The position numbers and the translations under genes were made by a program. The notes under the pieces were generated by a model that worked only from the letters and a program-made list of their open reading frames with translations, made no database searches and was not told where the DNA came from. Below, piece by piece: positions 7,294-14,173 of a stretch of 37,340 bases of DNA (positions are counted from its first letter, which is position 1; each line of letters opens with the position of its first letter). Origin of the DNA: Gallionella sp. (GTDB lineage: Bacteria > Pseudomonadota > Gammaproteobacteria > Burkholderiales > Gallionellaceae); contig JAURZN010000142.1 of NCBI GenBank assembly GCA_030653355.1, positions 1 to 37,340 of the forward strand, in the 5' to 3' direction.

Positions 7294-8025
7294 GTGAAAC
7301 AGCATTTTGTGGAAACAAGCAATCACCGCCAGTTCATGGCCGCCGTGGCGGCGGTAGAAAATCGTGGCAGCCCGGAGGCATGCATCCTGCTGCTGACGGG
7401 TGAACCGGGCACGGGTAAAAGCTGCACGGTGGACAACTGGGGCGCATCGGTAGATGCGATTTATCTGGAAGGCGTGCCGGGCATGAGCCTGTCATTTTTG
7501 CGTGATTATCTGGCCGACCAGACTGGCGTGATCGGTCGTAAAAAGTTTGACCAATACAAGGGCACGGTGGAGTTTTTCCGCGCCAACCGTCAACCGATCA
7601 TCCTGGATGAGGCGCAGCACGGCCTGCCCAATAAAGCCGAGTGCATCGAATACCTGCGCCGCATCGCCGAGACGGCCAACACCCTGCTGGTGCTGATCTG
7701 CCACACCTCCGAGAAGCATCGTTTCAGCGAGCATCGCCTGGCACACGTCGCCACCCGCGTATCCGCCGCACCAGAGTTGAAGGTTGCCAGCGTGGACGAC
7801 TGCCTGGCCTACTTGAACGCACTGTGCGAGGTGGGCGTAGATCACAGCGTGGCGCAACTGGTACACGCGCAATCGAGCGGGCGCTACCGCCTGATGAGCA
7901 ACGCCGGGCGCACACTGGAAGCGATTGCCGGAAAGAAAGCACTGCAACAGGTTACCGCCACCGACATTAAGGGTATTCGCCTGTGTGAAGACGCGATGAA
8001 GAGCCTGAAACGGGGTGAAAAATGA
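7294..8025 (+). CDS. B: Mu B-type AAA+ transposition ATPase
   Basis: A 243-residue AAA+ ATPase that in Mu captures target DNA and stimulates A. Walker A GEPGTGKS is at residues 36-43, Walker B IILDEA at 102-107, and a sensor-type LVLICHTS segment near 135. It lacks the N-terminal HTH of the 312-residue Mu B, as in the shorter form found in many Mu-like phages. It starts at a GTG with a very strong AAAGAGGAG site 8 bp upstream, separated from A by a terminator, so its level may be set independently. It overlaps the next gene by ATGA. Confidence 0.93.
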   Translation: MKQHFVETSNHRQFMAAVAAVENRGSPEACILLLTGEPGTGKSCTVDNWGASVDAIYLEGVPGMSLSFLRDYLADQTGVIGRKKFDQYKGTVEFFRANRQPIILDEAQHGLPNKAECIEYLRRIAETANTLLVLICHTSEKHRFSEHRLAHVATRVSAAPELKVASVDDCLAYLNALCEVGVDHSVAQLVHAQSSGRYRLMSNAGRTLEAIAGKKALQQVTATDIKGIRLCEDAMKSLKRGEK

Positions 8026-8417
8026 GCCATCAAGGCCAAACGGGTGCCCGCCCACAAGGATCTCGGATATCCCCGCGCACCGTCACCATCGGCCTGCGTC
8101 AGCGCGCCTGGTGGGTGATGCGTCGCCGTGTGACGTTTACCCTGCCAGAGCTGCTAGCCACGCTGGCCGACGGCACAGAGCGCGATGCGATCAGCAACCT
8201 CGGCAAGTATGTACGCGCACTGGAAAAGTCCGGGTTGTTGATGCGCGAAGCGGCACGCAAACCCGGCAGTGCGCTGACCAGTCCGGGGTCGATACGCTAC
8301 CGCCTGATGGTCGATGTCGGACGCCAGGCACCGGTATGGAGAGCCAAAAACAACACAGTGTACGACCCGAACAAGCAGGTCGAATACGCGTTGAATGCGG
8401 AGGCGTGCGATGAATGA
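8022..8417 (+). CDS. Winged-helix-like early protein of unknown function
   Basis: A 131-residue basic protein. Residues 30-90 (WWVMRRRVTFTLPELLATLA, then ISNLGKYVRALEKSGLL) have the pattern of a winged helix-turn-helix: a helix, a recognition-type helix ending in L-x-x-SG-LL, and a likely wing at SIRYRLMVDVG. It overlaps B at ATGA and the next gene by ATGAATGA, so translation is coupled. Genes like this lie in the semi-essential early region of Mu relatives. No specific function is recognised. Confidence 0.65.
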   Translation: MSHQGQTGARPQGSRISPRTVTIGLRQRAWWVMRRRVTFTLPELLATLADGTERDAISNLGKYVRALEKSGLLMREAARKPGSALTSPGSIRYRLMVDVGRQAPVWRAKNNTVYDPNKQVEYALNAEACDE

Positions 8418-8745
8418 CGTCTACACCTTCGAACTTTGCAAACAGGTATGTGACGCCAGAAGCATGACCGAGGTTGCATCCACCATCGGCTATTCGCGCA
8501 CGGCAGTGTCGCTGTATCTGTCCGGCAAATACGGCGCTGGCGTGGACAAGCTGGAAGCTGCGATCCGCAAACATTACGCGGTGCGCTACCCGTGCGAGCA
8601 CACCGAAATCGAGATCAGCGGAGCAGATTGCCAGCGCCGTGCCACTGCGCCACGCCCTTTCGGCGGACGCGCACGGGGCGCGCACTGGCTGGCTTGCCAA
8701 AGCTGCAAATACAACTTATCAGACCGCAACGGAGAACCATCATGA
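8410..8745 (+). CDS. Small HTH protein with Cys pair, unknown function
   Basis: 111 residues from the ATG at 8410, which overlaps the previous stop; an upstream in-frame ATG at 8395 would lie inside the previous gene. The N-terminus carries an XRE/LacI-like helix-turn-helix (MTEVASTIGYSRTAVSLYLS). The C-terminal part has C-E-H and C-Q-S-C cysteines (HWLACQSCKY), a possible zinc site. Proteins with this HTH plus CxxC arrangement recur in early regions of Mu-like phages. The role is unknown; DNA binding is inferred. Confidence 0.65.
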   Translation: MNDVYTFELCKQVCDARSMTEVASTIGYSRTAVSLYLSGKYGAGVDKLEAAIRKHYAVRYPCEHTEIEISGADCQRRATAPRPFGGRARGAHWLACQSCKYNLSDRNGEPS

Positions 8746-9035
8746 ATCCGCAAACAAATGCAGTACGTAAGAGCATCCCGTCTTTTTCAGAGCGTGCCGA
8801 CGTCGCGCTGACCGCGCAGCAATGCGTGAACTGGTGCAGATCACAAGGGTTGGAGGTCACTGGCGTGCAGCGCGGTGCGCACCGTCATCGCGTGTATATC
8901 AAGGGCAGCCCGCTGTGCGACAAGCTGGAAGGCGCGGTGCATCGCTTCGAGCGCGTGGTCAACGTCGAGCGGCGTTACTGGTTCGCCATCCGTTTCAATT
9001 GCGAAGTGCGCTGGAATGATGAGGTGAAATCATGA
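8742..9035 (+). CDS. Small early phage protein, unknown function
   Basis: 97 residues from the ATG at 8742, which overlaps the preceding stop and follows GGAGAACC; the frame is open much further upstream but that part is a shadow of the previous gene. The sequence includes LTAQQCVNWCRSQGLEVTGV, then a mixed alpha/beta C-terminus (RHRVYIKGSPLCDKLEGAVH and YWFAIRFNCEVRW). No known domain is recognised. It ends with ATGA overlapping the mini-cistron at 9032. Confidence 0.6.
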   Translation: MNPQTNAVRKSIPSFSERADVALTAQQCVNWCRSQGLEVTGVQRGAHRHRVYIKGSPLCDKLEGAVHRFERVVNVERRYWFAIRFNCEVRWNDEVKS

Positions 9036-9118
9036 AAACCGCACGGGTCTTCCCACGCTACGAAAATCCTTTGTACCGGCACCGAAGGGGCGGAGCTAAT
9101 GCTCCGATTGCTGAATGA
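9032..9118 (+). CDS. Repeat-derived mini-cistron, copy A (28 aa)
   Basis: It runs from ATG at 9032, overlapping the previous TGA, to a TGA at 9116-9118 that overlaps the next ATG. The peptide starts MKTARVFPR and ends RRGGANAPIAE. The same peptide frame occurs at 15332 (MTTARAVPRRGGAKAPIAE), again between two genes and again with ATGA at both ends. The DNA holds the hairpin CGGAGC-TAAT-GCTCCG (9091-9106). It is a dispersed repeat; whether the peptide itself matters is unknown, but translation through it would couple the flanking genes. Confidence 0.4.
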   Translation: MKTARVFPRYENPLYRHRRGGANAPIAE

Positions 9119-10059
9119 AAGCCGCCATCCTCAACGCGCTGGCAGGCTCTACTGGGCAGAACCCGGTCAGTCTTGATGTGCTGGCCAGGCTCGGCAAAAA
9201 AGCCGACGTGGCCGATGCGATCACTACTTTGCTTGAAGGTCGGCCGCCCGCTATCAACACGGCTCGGGTGATGCGTAGTGGTGTTTGGAACGATCTGTAT
9301 TGGCTGACTGGCGGGGTCGAGAAATTCAATATGCACAATTACAAAATCAATACTCCCAAGGAAGTCGCACCTACCCCAGCTGAAAAAGTCTGCACCGAAG
9401 CTGCACATATGAAGCTGCAACCCAAACTAGATAAGGAAATCATCATGAATGAATCTACCACACCTCTCATTGGCGGCAGTCGGCCAAGCGAGCTGAATAA
9501 AACCATTTACGACAAAATACTTGTGCACCCAGGAATCTCTCTGCTGGAGTTGATCAAGCATGCGCTACATAAATTTCCTAATAGCACGGAAAAGAAAGTT
9601 CGGAAAACCATCGACAACATGATTCGTGTCACAAAGAAAATCAGATCTGAAGGCGTTAAAAATGATCGAACCTTGCACCTGAACACCAATAAAGCGCCGG
9701 TGGCGCCACCACGCTTACCTGCTGCAAAACCGGTTGCATACGGAAAAGTCATTACTGGACCAGAGGCAGAAATGCTGCGAGGCAATCCTCAATTCGCCTC
9801 ATCGCCAGTTAAAGAACAGGAAGTAAAGACGCCGCCGCAACCAGCTACGCCTGTGGTGGATAACCCGGCACCTGCCGTTCTGACAGCGCGCACAAAATCG
9901 CAAACTGTTGCTGATAACGATTTTTCACTGATGCTGTCGGACGATGACAGCCTGTTTATCAATATTGGCGATGAGGTGTTCCGCCTGGATCCGCAGCAGC
10001 TTGCGCGATTGGATCGCTTTATGGCGCGCGTTTTCCCGGATGGTGTGCGGGCATTATGA
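9115..10059 (+). CDS. Unknown early protein, possibly two fused genes
   Basis: A 314-residue frame. The first 90 residues contain two helical stretches typical of a small winged helix (ILNALAGSTGQNPVSLDVLA, then WNDLYWLTGGVEKF). After residue 110 an in-frame ATG at 9445 is preceded by AAGGA with 8 bp spacing, and a second wHTH-like segment follows (YDKILVHPGISLLELIKHAL). The tail is Pro/Ala-rich (about 190-255), ending in an acidic C-terminal part (LMLSDDDSLFINIGDEVFRL). It may be a fusion of two genes or one gene with a shorter internal product. No function is recognised. It starts in the ATGA of the repeat mini-cistron. Confidence 0.55.
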   Translation: MKAAILNALAGSTGQNPVSLDVLARLGKKADVADAITTLLEGRPPAINTARVMRSGVWNDLYWLTGGVEKFNMHNYKINTPKEVAPTPAEKVCTEAAHMKLQPKLDKEIIMNESTTPLIGGSRPSELNKTIYDKILVHPGISLLELIKHALHKFPNSTEKKVRKTIDNMIRVTKKIRSEGVKNDRTLHLNTNKAPVAPPRLPAAKPVAYGKVITGPEAEMLRGNPQFASSPVKEQEVKTPPQPATPVVDNPAPAVLTARTKSQTVADNDFSLMLSDDDSLFINIGDEVFRLDPQQLARLDRFMARVFPDGVRAL

Positions 10060-10607
10060 AACTCTCTTGCCCGGGTTGCGGTGCTATCTTTTCGCTGGAT
10101 GCCTTGCTCGGCAATGAGGGTGCGCGCGAAGCGGTGATGGCGGCGATGCAGCTACCTGCCCCGTTGGGCTGGCACATGATCCGCTACATCGCGCTGTTCC
10201 GCCCGGCACAGCGGCAACTGTCGCTGGATCGTGTGGCCAATCTGATCAACGAGCTGCTGCCGATGATTACAGCGGCCAGGATTGAGCGCAATGGCCGTAC
10301 CTGTTCGGCACCGCAGGATTACTGGCGCATGGCGATGGATGACATGCTGGCTAAGCGCGACACGCTCACCCTGCCACTGAAAAGCCACGGCTATCTGCTG
10401 ACCATCATCGAAGGCTACGGCCTCAAGGCTGACCAGCGCCGCGAGCAGCAGCACGAAGACAAGCTGGCAGGCCGCACACCGGTGGGCGGCGTGTCGCATC
10501 ACACGCCATCGCCCGACGTAAAACCAGTCCTGATCGAGGTGAGCCAGCCTCGTTCGGTGATGCCTCAATCGGTCAAGGAAATACTTAAATCAACGAGGGG
10601 GGGTTAG
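10056..10607 (+). CDS. Conserved-type phage protein with N-terminal CPGC, unknown function
   Basis: 183 residues, starting in an ATGA overlap with the previous gene. The N-terminus MKLSCPGCGAIFSLDALL looks like half of a zinc knuckle (only one CxxC). A helical region follows (LFRPAQRQLSLDRVANLINE), with a basic section and a flexible C-terminus (HHTPSPDVKP). The pattern is familiar from early operons of transposable phages but no named domain is recognised. Binding to nucleic acid is a guess. Confidence 0.6.
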   Translation: MKLSCPGCGAIFSLDALLGNEGAREAVMAAMQLPAPLGWHMIRYIALFRPAQRQLSLDRVANLINELLPMITAARIERNGRTCSAPQDYWRMAMDDMLAKRDTLTLPLKSHGYLLTIIEGYGLKADQRREQQHEDKLAGRTPVGGVSHHTPSPDVKPVLIEVSQPRSVMPQSVKEILKSTRGG

Positions 10608-10609
10608 TC

Positions 10610-10933
10610 ATGTCGAATAAAAGCTGTGCTCTGGTGCTCACCGTTCTGTCCCGCCATGTCGGTTGTGGCAATGGGATCGGCATGAAAGAGCTTGCCCGTC
10701 AGCTCGACCTATTCCCGCGCATCATCCGCACGTATATCAGCGATCTGCGCGAAGACGGTCACGCCATCTGTGGCACGCCCAGGGACGGCTATTACATCGC
10801 CGCCACGGCGGATGAGCTGCAAACCACCTGCGACTTCCTGCACAACCGGGCGATGCACAGCCTGACGCTGGAAGCCAAGCTTAAACGTATCCCGCTGGCC
10901 GATCTGATCGGGCAGCTACACATACCAACCTAA
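10610..10933 (+). CDS. Small helix-turn-helix early protein
   Basis: 107 residues, ATG at 10610 after a purine-rich GAGGGGGGG. Residues 5-70 form a winged-helix pattern of the HTH_11/BirA type (GIGMKELARQLDLFPRIIRT, then YISDLREDGHAICGTPRDGY, the latter a wing). The C-terminus is helical. This family occurs as stand-alone proteins in early regions of Mu-like phages; the target is unknown. A GTGGGCA palindromic repeat separates it from gam. Confidence 0.65.
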   Translation: MSNKSCALVLTVLSRHVGCGNGIGMKELARQLDLFPRIIRTYISDLREDGHAICGTPRDGYYIAATADELQTTCDFLHNRAMHSLTLEAKLKRIPLADLIGQLHIPT

Positions 10934-10936
10934 CGC

Positions 10937-10952
10937 GTGGGCAGATGCCCAC
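10937..10952. repeat. GTGGGCA/TGCCCAC palindrome, host-type intergenic repeat
   Basis: GTGGGCA-GA-TGCCCAC followed by CCTACA resembles a palindromic element common between genes in proteobacterial chromosomes. It lies between the small HTH gene and gam. It could form a short hairpin in the early transcript; it has no T run. Confidence 0.5.
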
Positions 10953-10971
10953 CCTACACCCGAAAGGAAAC

Positions 10972-11489
10972 ATGATGGCTGCAATAAAAAACCGCATCAA
11001 AGCCAAAGCGCAACTGGACGTGCCGCAATCCCGCGACGAAGCCGCGCAATACATCCGCCAGATCGGCGACCTGCAACGCAAGATGCTGCGTGAACAGGCC
11101 GAGATGAACGATGCCATTGCCCACCTCACCGAGACCTACCAGCCGCGTCTGGAACTGCTCAAGGGCGACATCGGCACGCGTCAGGAAGGGCTACAAGCTT
11201 GGTGCGAAGCCAACCGCGCTGATTTGACCAACAATGGTCGCGTCAAGACCGCCAATCTGGTCACCGGCGAAATCCAGTGGCGTCAGCGTCCGCCCAGCGT
11301 GTCGGTGCGTGGCGCAGACAGCGTGATCGAGGCATTGAAGGGCTTTGGCCTGGATCGCTTCGTGCGCACCAAGGAAGAAGTCAACAAAGACGCCATCCTC
11401 AACCGGATGCTGTCAAAGGCGTGGCAGGCATCACCGTCGTCACCGGCGTGGAGGATTTTGTGATTACCCCGTTTGAGCAAGAAGCGTAA
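10972..11489 (+). pseudogene. gam: Gam-like host-nuclease inhibitor, frameshifted near the C-terminus
   Basis: Mu Gam protects double-strand DNA ends from host exonucleases. The frame from 10972 (AAAGGA 4 bp upstream; second ATG at 10975) shows the family pattern IGDLQRKMLREQAEMNDAIA, WCEANRADLTNNGRVKTANL and RTKEEVNKDAIL. It then leaves the family at about 11406 and stops at 11463. The -1 frame continues exactly as Gam should: DAVKGVAGITVVTGVEDF and TPFEQEA, stop at 11489. One G is missing at AACCGGATG (CGGGAT would restore the frame). The last ~27 residues are therefore lost unless this is a sequencing error; no slippery site is present. Confidence 0.85.
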
Positions 11490-11493
11490 CTAT

Positions 11494-11542
11494 GGAGTGC
11501 GCAACCTCGGTTGCGCTGAGCGGAGACGAGTCTCCGCACTCC
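11494..11542. repeat. Cruciform-type intergenic element
   Basis: An outer stem GGAGTGC (11494-11500) / GCACTCC (11536-11542) encloses two hairpins, GCAACC-TC-GGTTGC (11501-11514) and CGGAGAC-GA-GTCTCCG (11521-11536). The result is a three-way junction between gam and the HU gene. It resembles REP-like chromosomal repeats rather than a terminator, although an AT-rich GATTTTTAATC follows. It may separate gam from HU expression. Confidence 0.55.
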
Positions 11543-11590
11543 AAAACGATTTTTAATCACCTCATCTGAGGGAAAAAAAGGAGAAGCACC

Positions 11591-11875
11591 ATGAACCAAA
11601 AAGAACTGATCGCAGCTGTAACCGCTAAAACCGATTTGAGCATCGGTCAAACAAAAAGCCTTCTCAAAATATTAGGTGATGTTGTGCAAACTGAAATTCA
11701 AAAAGGCGAAGGCGCTGAAGTGACCTTGCCGGGCATCGGAAAAATCAGCGTCAAGCAGAGTCCAGCGCGCATCGGTCGCAATCCGGCCACGGGTGCTGAG
11801 ATATCAATACCTGCCAGAAACAAGCCGCACTTCAGCGCCGCCAAGGCGTTGAAAGACGCGGCAATGAGCAACTAA
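11591..11875 (+). CDS. HU-family DNA-binding protein
   Basis: 94 residues, the usual HU length, with AAGGAG 7 bp before the ATG. It has the HU helices (MNQKELIAAVTAKTDLSIGQ), the beta-core VTLPGIGKISV, and the DNA-contact arm R-x-GRNPATG followed by ISIPA and PHFSAAKALKDA. Mu transposition needs host HU to bend the left end; this phage carries its own copy, which could supply that architectural role or compact DNA. Some Mu relatives also encode HU. It is a single gene flanked by structured intergenic sequences. Confidence 0.92.
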   Translation: MNQKELIAAVTAKTDLSIGQTKSLLKILGDVVQTEIQKGEGAEVTLPGIGKISVKQSPARIGRNPATGAEISIPARNKPHFSAAKALKDAAMSN

Positions 11876-11879
11876 AACC

Positions 11880-11915
11880 CTCGCTTCCAGCCCGTTAAAC
11901 ATAGCGGGCTGCGAG
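11880..11915 (+). other. Hairpin after HU gene
   Basis: CTCGC-N4-AGCCCG (11880-11894) pairs with CGGGCT-GCGAG (11905-11915) around a 10-base AT-rich loop. It follows the HU stop closely, but there is no T run after it, so it is more likely an RNA-stability or partial termination element. Confidence 0.4.
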
Positions 11916-11940
11916 AGACGGTTTAACGACGGAGATGATC

Positions 11941-12525
11941 ATGAAAGAACGCCCGATTTTATTTAACAACCAAATGATGCGCGCCCTGCTCGATGGCAGT
12001 AAGGCGCAGACGCGGCGAATTGTTAAGCCACAACCTGACTATTTTGCATGTGGATGGCCTTGTGTATTTGGCAAGTGCTGCTTTGAGCGAAATTGCCTTT
12101 CGTCTCATAAGGATAACAAGCATTTAATCGTCCTAAAAAGTCCATTCGGAAAAACCGGCGACCAGCTATGGGTGCGTGAGACATGGGCGCGCCATCCAGA
12201 CTATTCGAACAATGCTGTCTATCGAGCAGACCCAGAATGTAAATATGACGTAGACAAATGGACGCCATCCATCCACATGCCGCGCTGGGCATCACGCATC
12301 CAGCTGGAGATTACCGGCGTGCGTGTCGAGCGGTTGCAGGATATCAGCGAGGCGGATGCGCTATCCGAAGGCGTCAATGTCCATCCAGATCATCACGGAA
12401 AGCCGCGCGACAGTATCTATTCTCCTGTGAATGCATACCGCGATTTGTGGGAATCCATCAACGGTCCAGGCTCATGGGACGTTGATCCTTGGGTATGGGT
12501 GATCGAGTTCAGGAGAGTGAAATGA
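11941..12525 (+). CDS. ASCH/PUA-like phage protein
   Basis: 194 residues from the ATG at 11941, chosen because GGAG is 6 bp upstream; the ATG at 11935 has no spacing. The N-terminus KERPILFNNQMMRALLDGSK followed by QTRR-x-VKPQP is characteristic of a phage family with an ASCH (PUA-fold, RNA-binding-like) core. Later come GDQLWVRETWA, MPRWASRI-x-LEITGVRVERL and a closing PWVWVIEFRR. A Cys-rich insert (CGWPCVFGKCCFERNC) might bind a metal. The function in phages is unknown, though RNA or modified-base binding is plausible. Confidence 0.75.
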   Translation: MKERPILFNNQMMRALLDGSKAQTRRIVKPQPDYFACGWPCVFGKCCFERNCLSSHKDNKHLIVLKSPFGKTGDQLWVRETWARHPDYSNNAVYRADPECKYDVDKWTPSIHMPRWASRIQLEITGVRVERLQDISEADALSEGVNVHPDHHGKPRDSIYSPVNAYRDLWESINGPGSWDVDPWVWVIEFRRVK

Positions 12526-12977
12526 GCAACCAATACCCCGCCAAATTCAAGCAAGCCGACATCGTGCGGCGTGAGATCACACTGATCCATGTCGCCAGGC
12601 AAAAACTCGGTATGGACGACGACACCTATCGCGCCATGCTGTGGGCGGTGGCGCGGGTGAAGAGTTCGACTGAGCTGGATTTTGCCGGGCGTAAGAAGGT
12701 GCTCGACCACATGAAGGCCAGCGGCTTCAAGGTAGTGGTCAAGCGTGCCGGTACGAGCGCCCGCCCTCGCCCCGCCGCCGATAAGGTCGCTCTGGTGGCC
12801 AAGATACGCGCACTGTTGATCGCCTGCGGCAACAAGCCGGACGCCTATGCCGACGGCATGAGCCGCCACATGTTCAAGGTAGATCGTTTCGAGTGGTGCA
12901 CCCCGCAGCAGCTCGGCAAGATCATCGCGGCGCTGTCCTATCAACAGCAACGCTCCGTAATGGAGAACAAACCATGA
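12522..12977 (+). CDS. gemA: GemA/gp16-like regulatory protein
   Basis: 151 residues from the ATG at 12522, overlapping the preceding stop. It matches the GemA (DUF1018) family pattern: an N-terminal I-x-LIHVARQKLGMDDDTYRA, a central SST-x-LDFAGRKKVLDHMKASGF and a C-terminal region with RFEWCTPQQLGKIIAALSY. In Mu GemA modulates host gene expression and DNA supercoiling via gyrase. It is the last early gene before the Mor/C activator, the same relative position as in Mu. Confidence 0.88.
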   Translation: MSNQYPAKFKQADIVRREITLIHVARQKLGMDDDTYRAMLWAVARVKSSTELDFAGRKKVLDHMKASGFKVVVKRAGTSARPRPAADKVALVAKIRALLIACGNKPDAYADGMSRHMFKVDRFEWCTPQQLGKIIAALSYQQQRSVMENKP

Positions 12978-12989
12978 ACCTGATGCTGC

Positions 12990-13031
12990 GCATCTCCCTC
13001 ACCCCAACCCTCTCCCACTGCGTGGGCGAGG
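12990..13031. repeat. CCCTCACCCCAACCCTCTCCC-type dispersed repeat
   Basis: CCTCACCCCAACCCTCTCCC, then CACTGCGTGGG, then CGAGGGGGC match a dispersed palindromic element widespread in proteobacterial genomes. It lies between gemA and the Mor/C gene and spuriously opens a 29-codon frame (12974-13063). A relative, CCTCTCC-N8-GGAGAGG, lies at 28673-28694. Confidence 0.5.
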
Positions 13032-13052
13032 GGGCAATCGTGAAAGGCCTTT

Positions 13053-13430
13053 ATGAATCTTAGCCCCTTCCTCTACGGCCTGACCGAGATCATCGGCCTG
13101 AAAGCCACGCTGCTGCTGGTGGAAGAGCACGGTGGCACACCGCTGTATGTCCCGTCAAAGATGACCGAACAACATCCGTTGGCCACGCTGATCGGTGTTG
13201 AAGCCGCACGCAAGCTGGCGCAGGCCTATCCGGGTGAAGTGATCAGTATCGCGCTGAATACCACAGGTGACCACGCCACTCACGCCGCCCAGCGTCGCGC
13301 GCGGATCCGCGAACTGGCCGCGCAAGGTTTGAGCCAGAAACAGATCGCCCGCGAACTGCGCACCACCGACAGGACGGTCAGGAAGGTATTGGGCGCGGAG
13401 GTGGATGACAGGCAGGTGGGATTGTTTTAA
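13053..13430 (+). CDS. Mor/C-family transcriptional activator
   Basis: 125 residues, close to Mu Mor (129) and C (140). The N-terminal half has the Mor-type dimerisation pattern (LTEIIGLKATLLLVEEHGGT, then LYVPSKM); the C-terminal HTH spans about 84-113 (IRELAAQGLSQKQIARELRT, TDRTVRKVL). In Mu, Mor activates the middle promoter and C activates the late promoters by binding dyads close to the -35 box. Only one such gene is seen here, directly before the late region. It is the best candidate to bind the GGAAC-N2-GTTCC dyads upstream of the late modules. Confidence 0.85.
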   Translation: MNLSPFLYGLTEIIGLKATLLLVEEHGGTPLYVPSKMTEQHPLATLIGVEAARKLAQAYPGEVISIALNTTGDHATHAAQRRARIRELAAQGLSQKQIARELRTTDRTVRKVLGAEVDDRQVGLF

Positions 13431-13459
13431 AGTTCGGTAGTTTTTACAGGGAAAGCGTG

Positions 13460-13903
13460 ATGAAAAATCTGATTGTATTAATGTTATTTGCAGCACTCTC
13501 AGCAGGCTGTCAGGAGCAAGCTGAAAAGCCAGCCCAAACACCTACGCCAGCTGTATATCAAAGTGGAAAGATAACACCTGAATCTGCTAAATCTCAGGCA
13601 TCTAAATTGCTAGAAATAATGAGTAAGGTTGAGCATATAGCCTCAATGGATTTGACTGATGCTGCTGTACATATGAAGCATTTTGATGCACCACTGATGA
13701 ATGAAGTAGGCCGCTGGCCAAACCAATATCTACCAGCCAATGCAGATATCAAACCCTATCAGATTTGTGTTGAAGCAGCTTTAGCGCTAAGTAATATGGA
13801 TGCGGCTAGGCAAAGAACGCGAGATTCTTCGGCACCAGATGTTGATAAGTGGCGTAATGAATACCATGACAAAAAATCACGCTGTGAAGAATCTCTGAAG
13901 TAA
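13460..13903 (+). CDS. Small lipoprotein (moron)
   Basis: 147 residues from the ATG at 13460 (a GTG lies at 13457). It has a signal sequence of type II: MKNLIVLMLFAALSAGC, lipobox LSAGC with Cys17, then a Pro/Thr/Gln-rich linker and a helical globular part. Mature protein would be membrane-anchored in the periplasm. The gene is AT-richer than its neighbours, follows the activator by 29 bp and has a strong terminator right after it. That is the layout of a moron, expressed apart from the lytic programme. Envelope lipoproteins of prophages often block superinfection; that role is inference. Confidence 0.75.
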   Translation: MKNLIVLMLFAALSAGCQEQAEKPAQTPTPAVYQSGKITPESAKSQASKLLEIMSKVEHIASMDLTDAAVHMKHFDAPLMNEVGRWPNQYLPANADIKPYQICVEAALALSNMDAARQRTRDSSAPDVDKWRNEYHDKKSRCEESLK

Positions 13904-13907
13904 TCAA

Positions 13908-13932
13908 GCCCCGCTCTGCGGGGTTTTTCTTT
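13908..13932 (+). terminator. Strong intrinsic terminator after lipoprotein gene
   Basis: CCCCGC (13909-13914), loop TCT, GCGGGG (13918-13923), then TTTTTCTTTT. It separates the early/middle region from the late promoter that begins at 13938. Confidence 0.9.
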
Positions 13933-13937
13933 TAAGC

Positions 13938-13987
13938 GGAACCCGTTCCGCCTTAACCGCCTTCGCGCGCGCGCGTAACCTGTGCGC
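13938..13987 (+). promoter_or_regulatory. Putative late promoter 1 (lysis module)
   Basis: Dyad GGAACCCGTTCC (13938-13949), -35-like CTTAAC (13952-13957), 18 bp, -10-like TAACCT (13976-13981), 6 bp, ATG at 13988. The spacing matches the element at 34693 base for base. The start of transcription would fall on the ATG, giving a leaderless mRNA. In position it corresponds to Mu Plys. Confidence 0.65.
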
Positions 13988-14173
13988 ATGGCTACCCCAA
14001 TCTCATCACCTGAAAATATCTGCGGTCGCTGCGCTCAATGGACGCGGCTTGATGACGCGCGGCTTCCTGATCACGGCGGCTGTGCGCATCGCCCGGCCGG
14101 GCATTACACGCACGGGCGGCAGGTGTGTTTGACCGTCCCCGTAAAGTTCGCGCCAAAAAGGAAACTTTCATGA
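13988..14173 (+). CDS. Small Cys-rich protein, first gene of the lysis operon
   Basis: 61 residues from the ATG at 13988, which is 6 bp after a -10-like TAACCT and has no Shine-Dalgarno, so it is probably read as a leaderless message. It has a CGRC pair (residues 12-15), GGC and a later Cys in HGRQVCLTVPVKF, an arrangement seen in small putative zinc proteins of phages. Function is unknown. Its stop overlaps the endolysin start (ATGA). Confidence 0.55.
   Translation: MATPISSPENICGRCAQWTRLDDARLPDHGGCAHRPAGHYTHGRQVCLTVPVKFAPKRKLS

Noticed and set aside
8592-8741. Upstream extension of the 97-residue gene at 8742
   Set aside because: These 50 codons overlap the preceding gene and are Arg/Pro-rich shadow; the good ribosome site belongs to the ATG at 8742.
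12974-13063. 29-codon ORF in ATGA overlap with gemA
   Set aside because: Its codons are almost entirely the dispersed CCCTCACCCC repeat, and its end runs into the Mor/C gene; no peptide resemblance to other copies.
13155-13541. 128-codon minus-strand ORF across the activator gene
   Set aside because: Antisense to the Mor/C gene and the lipoprotein start, with no recognisable features.
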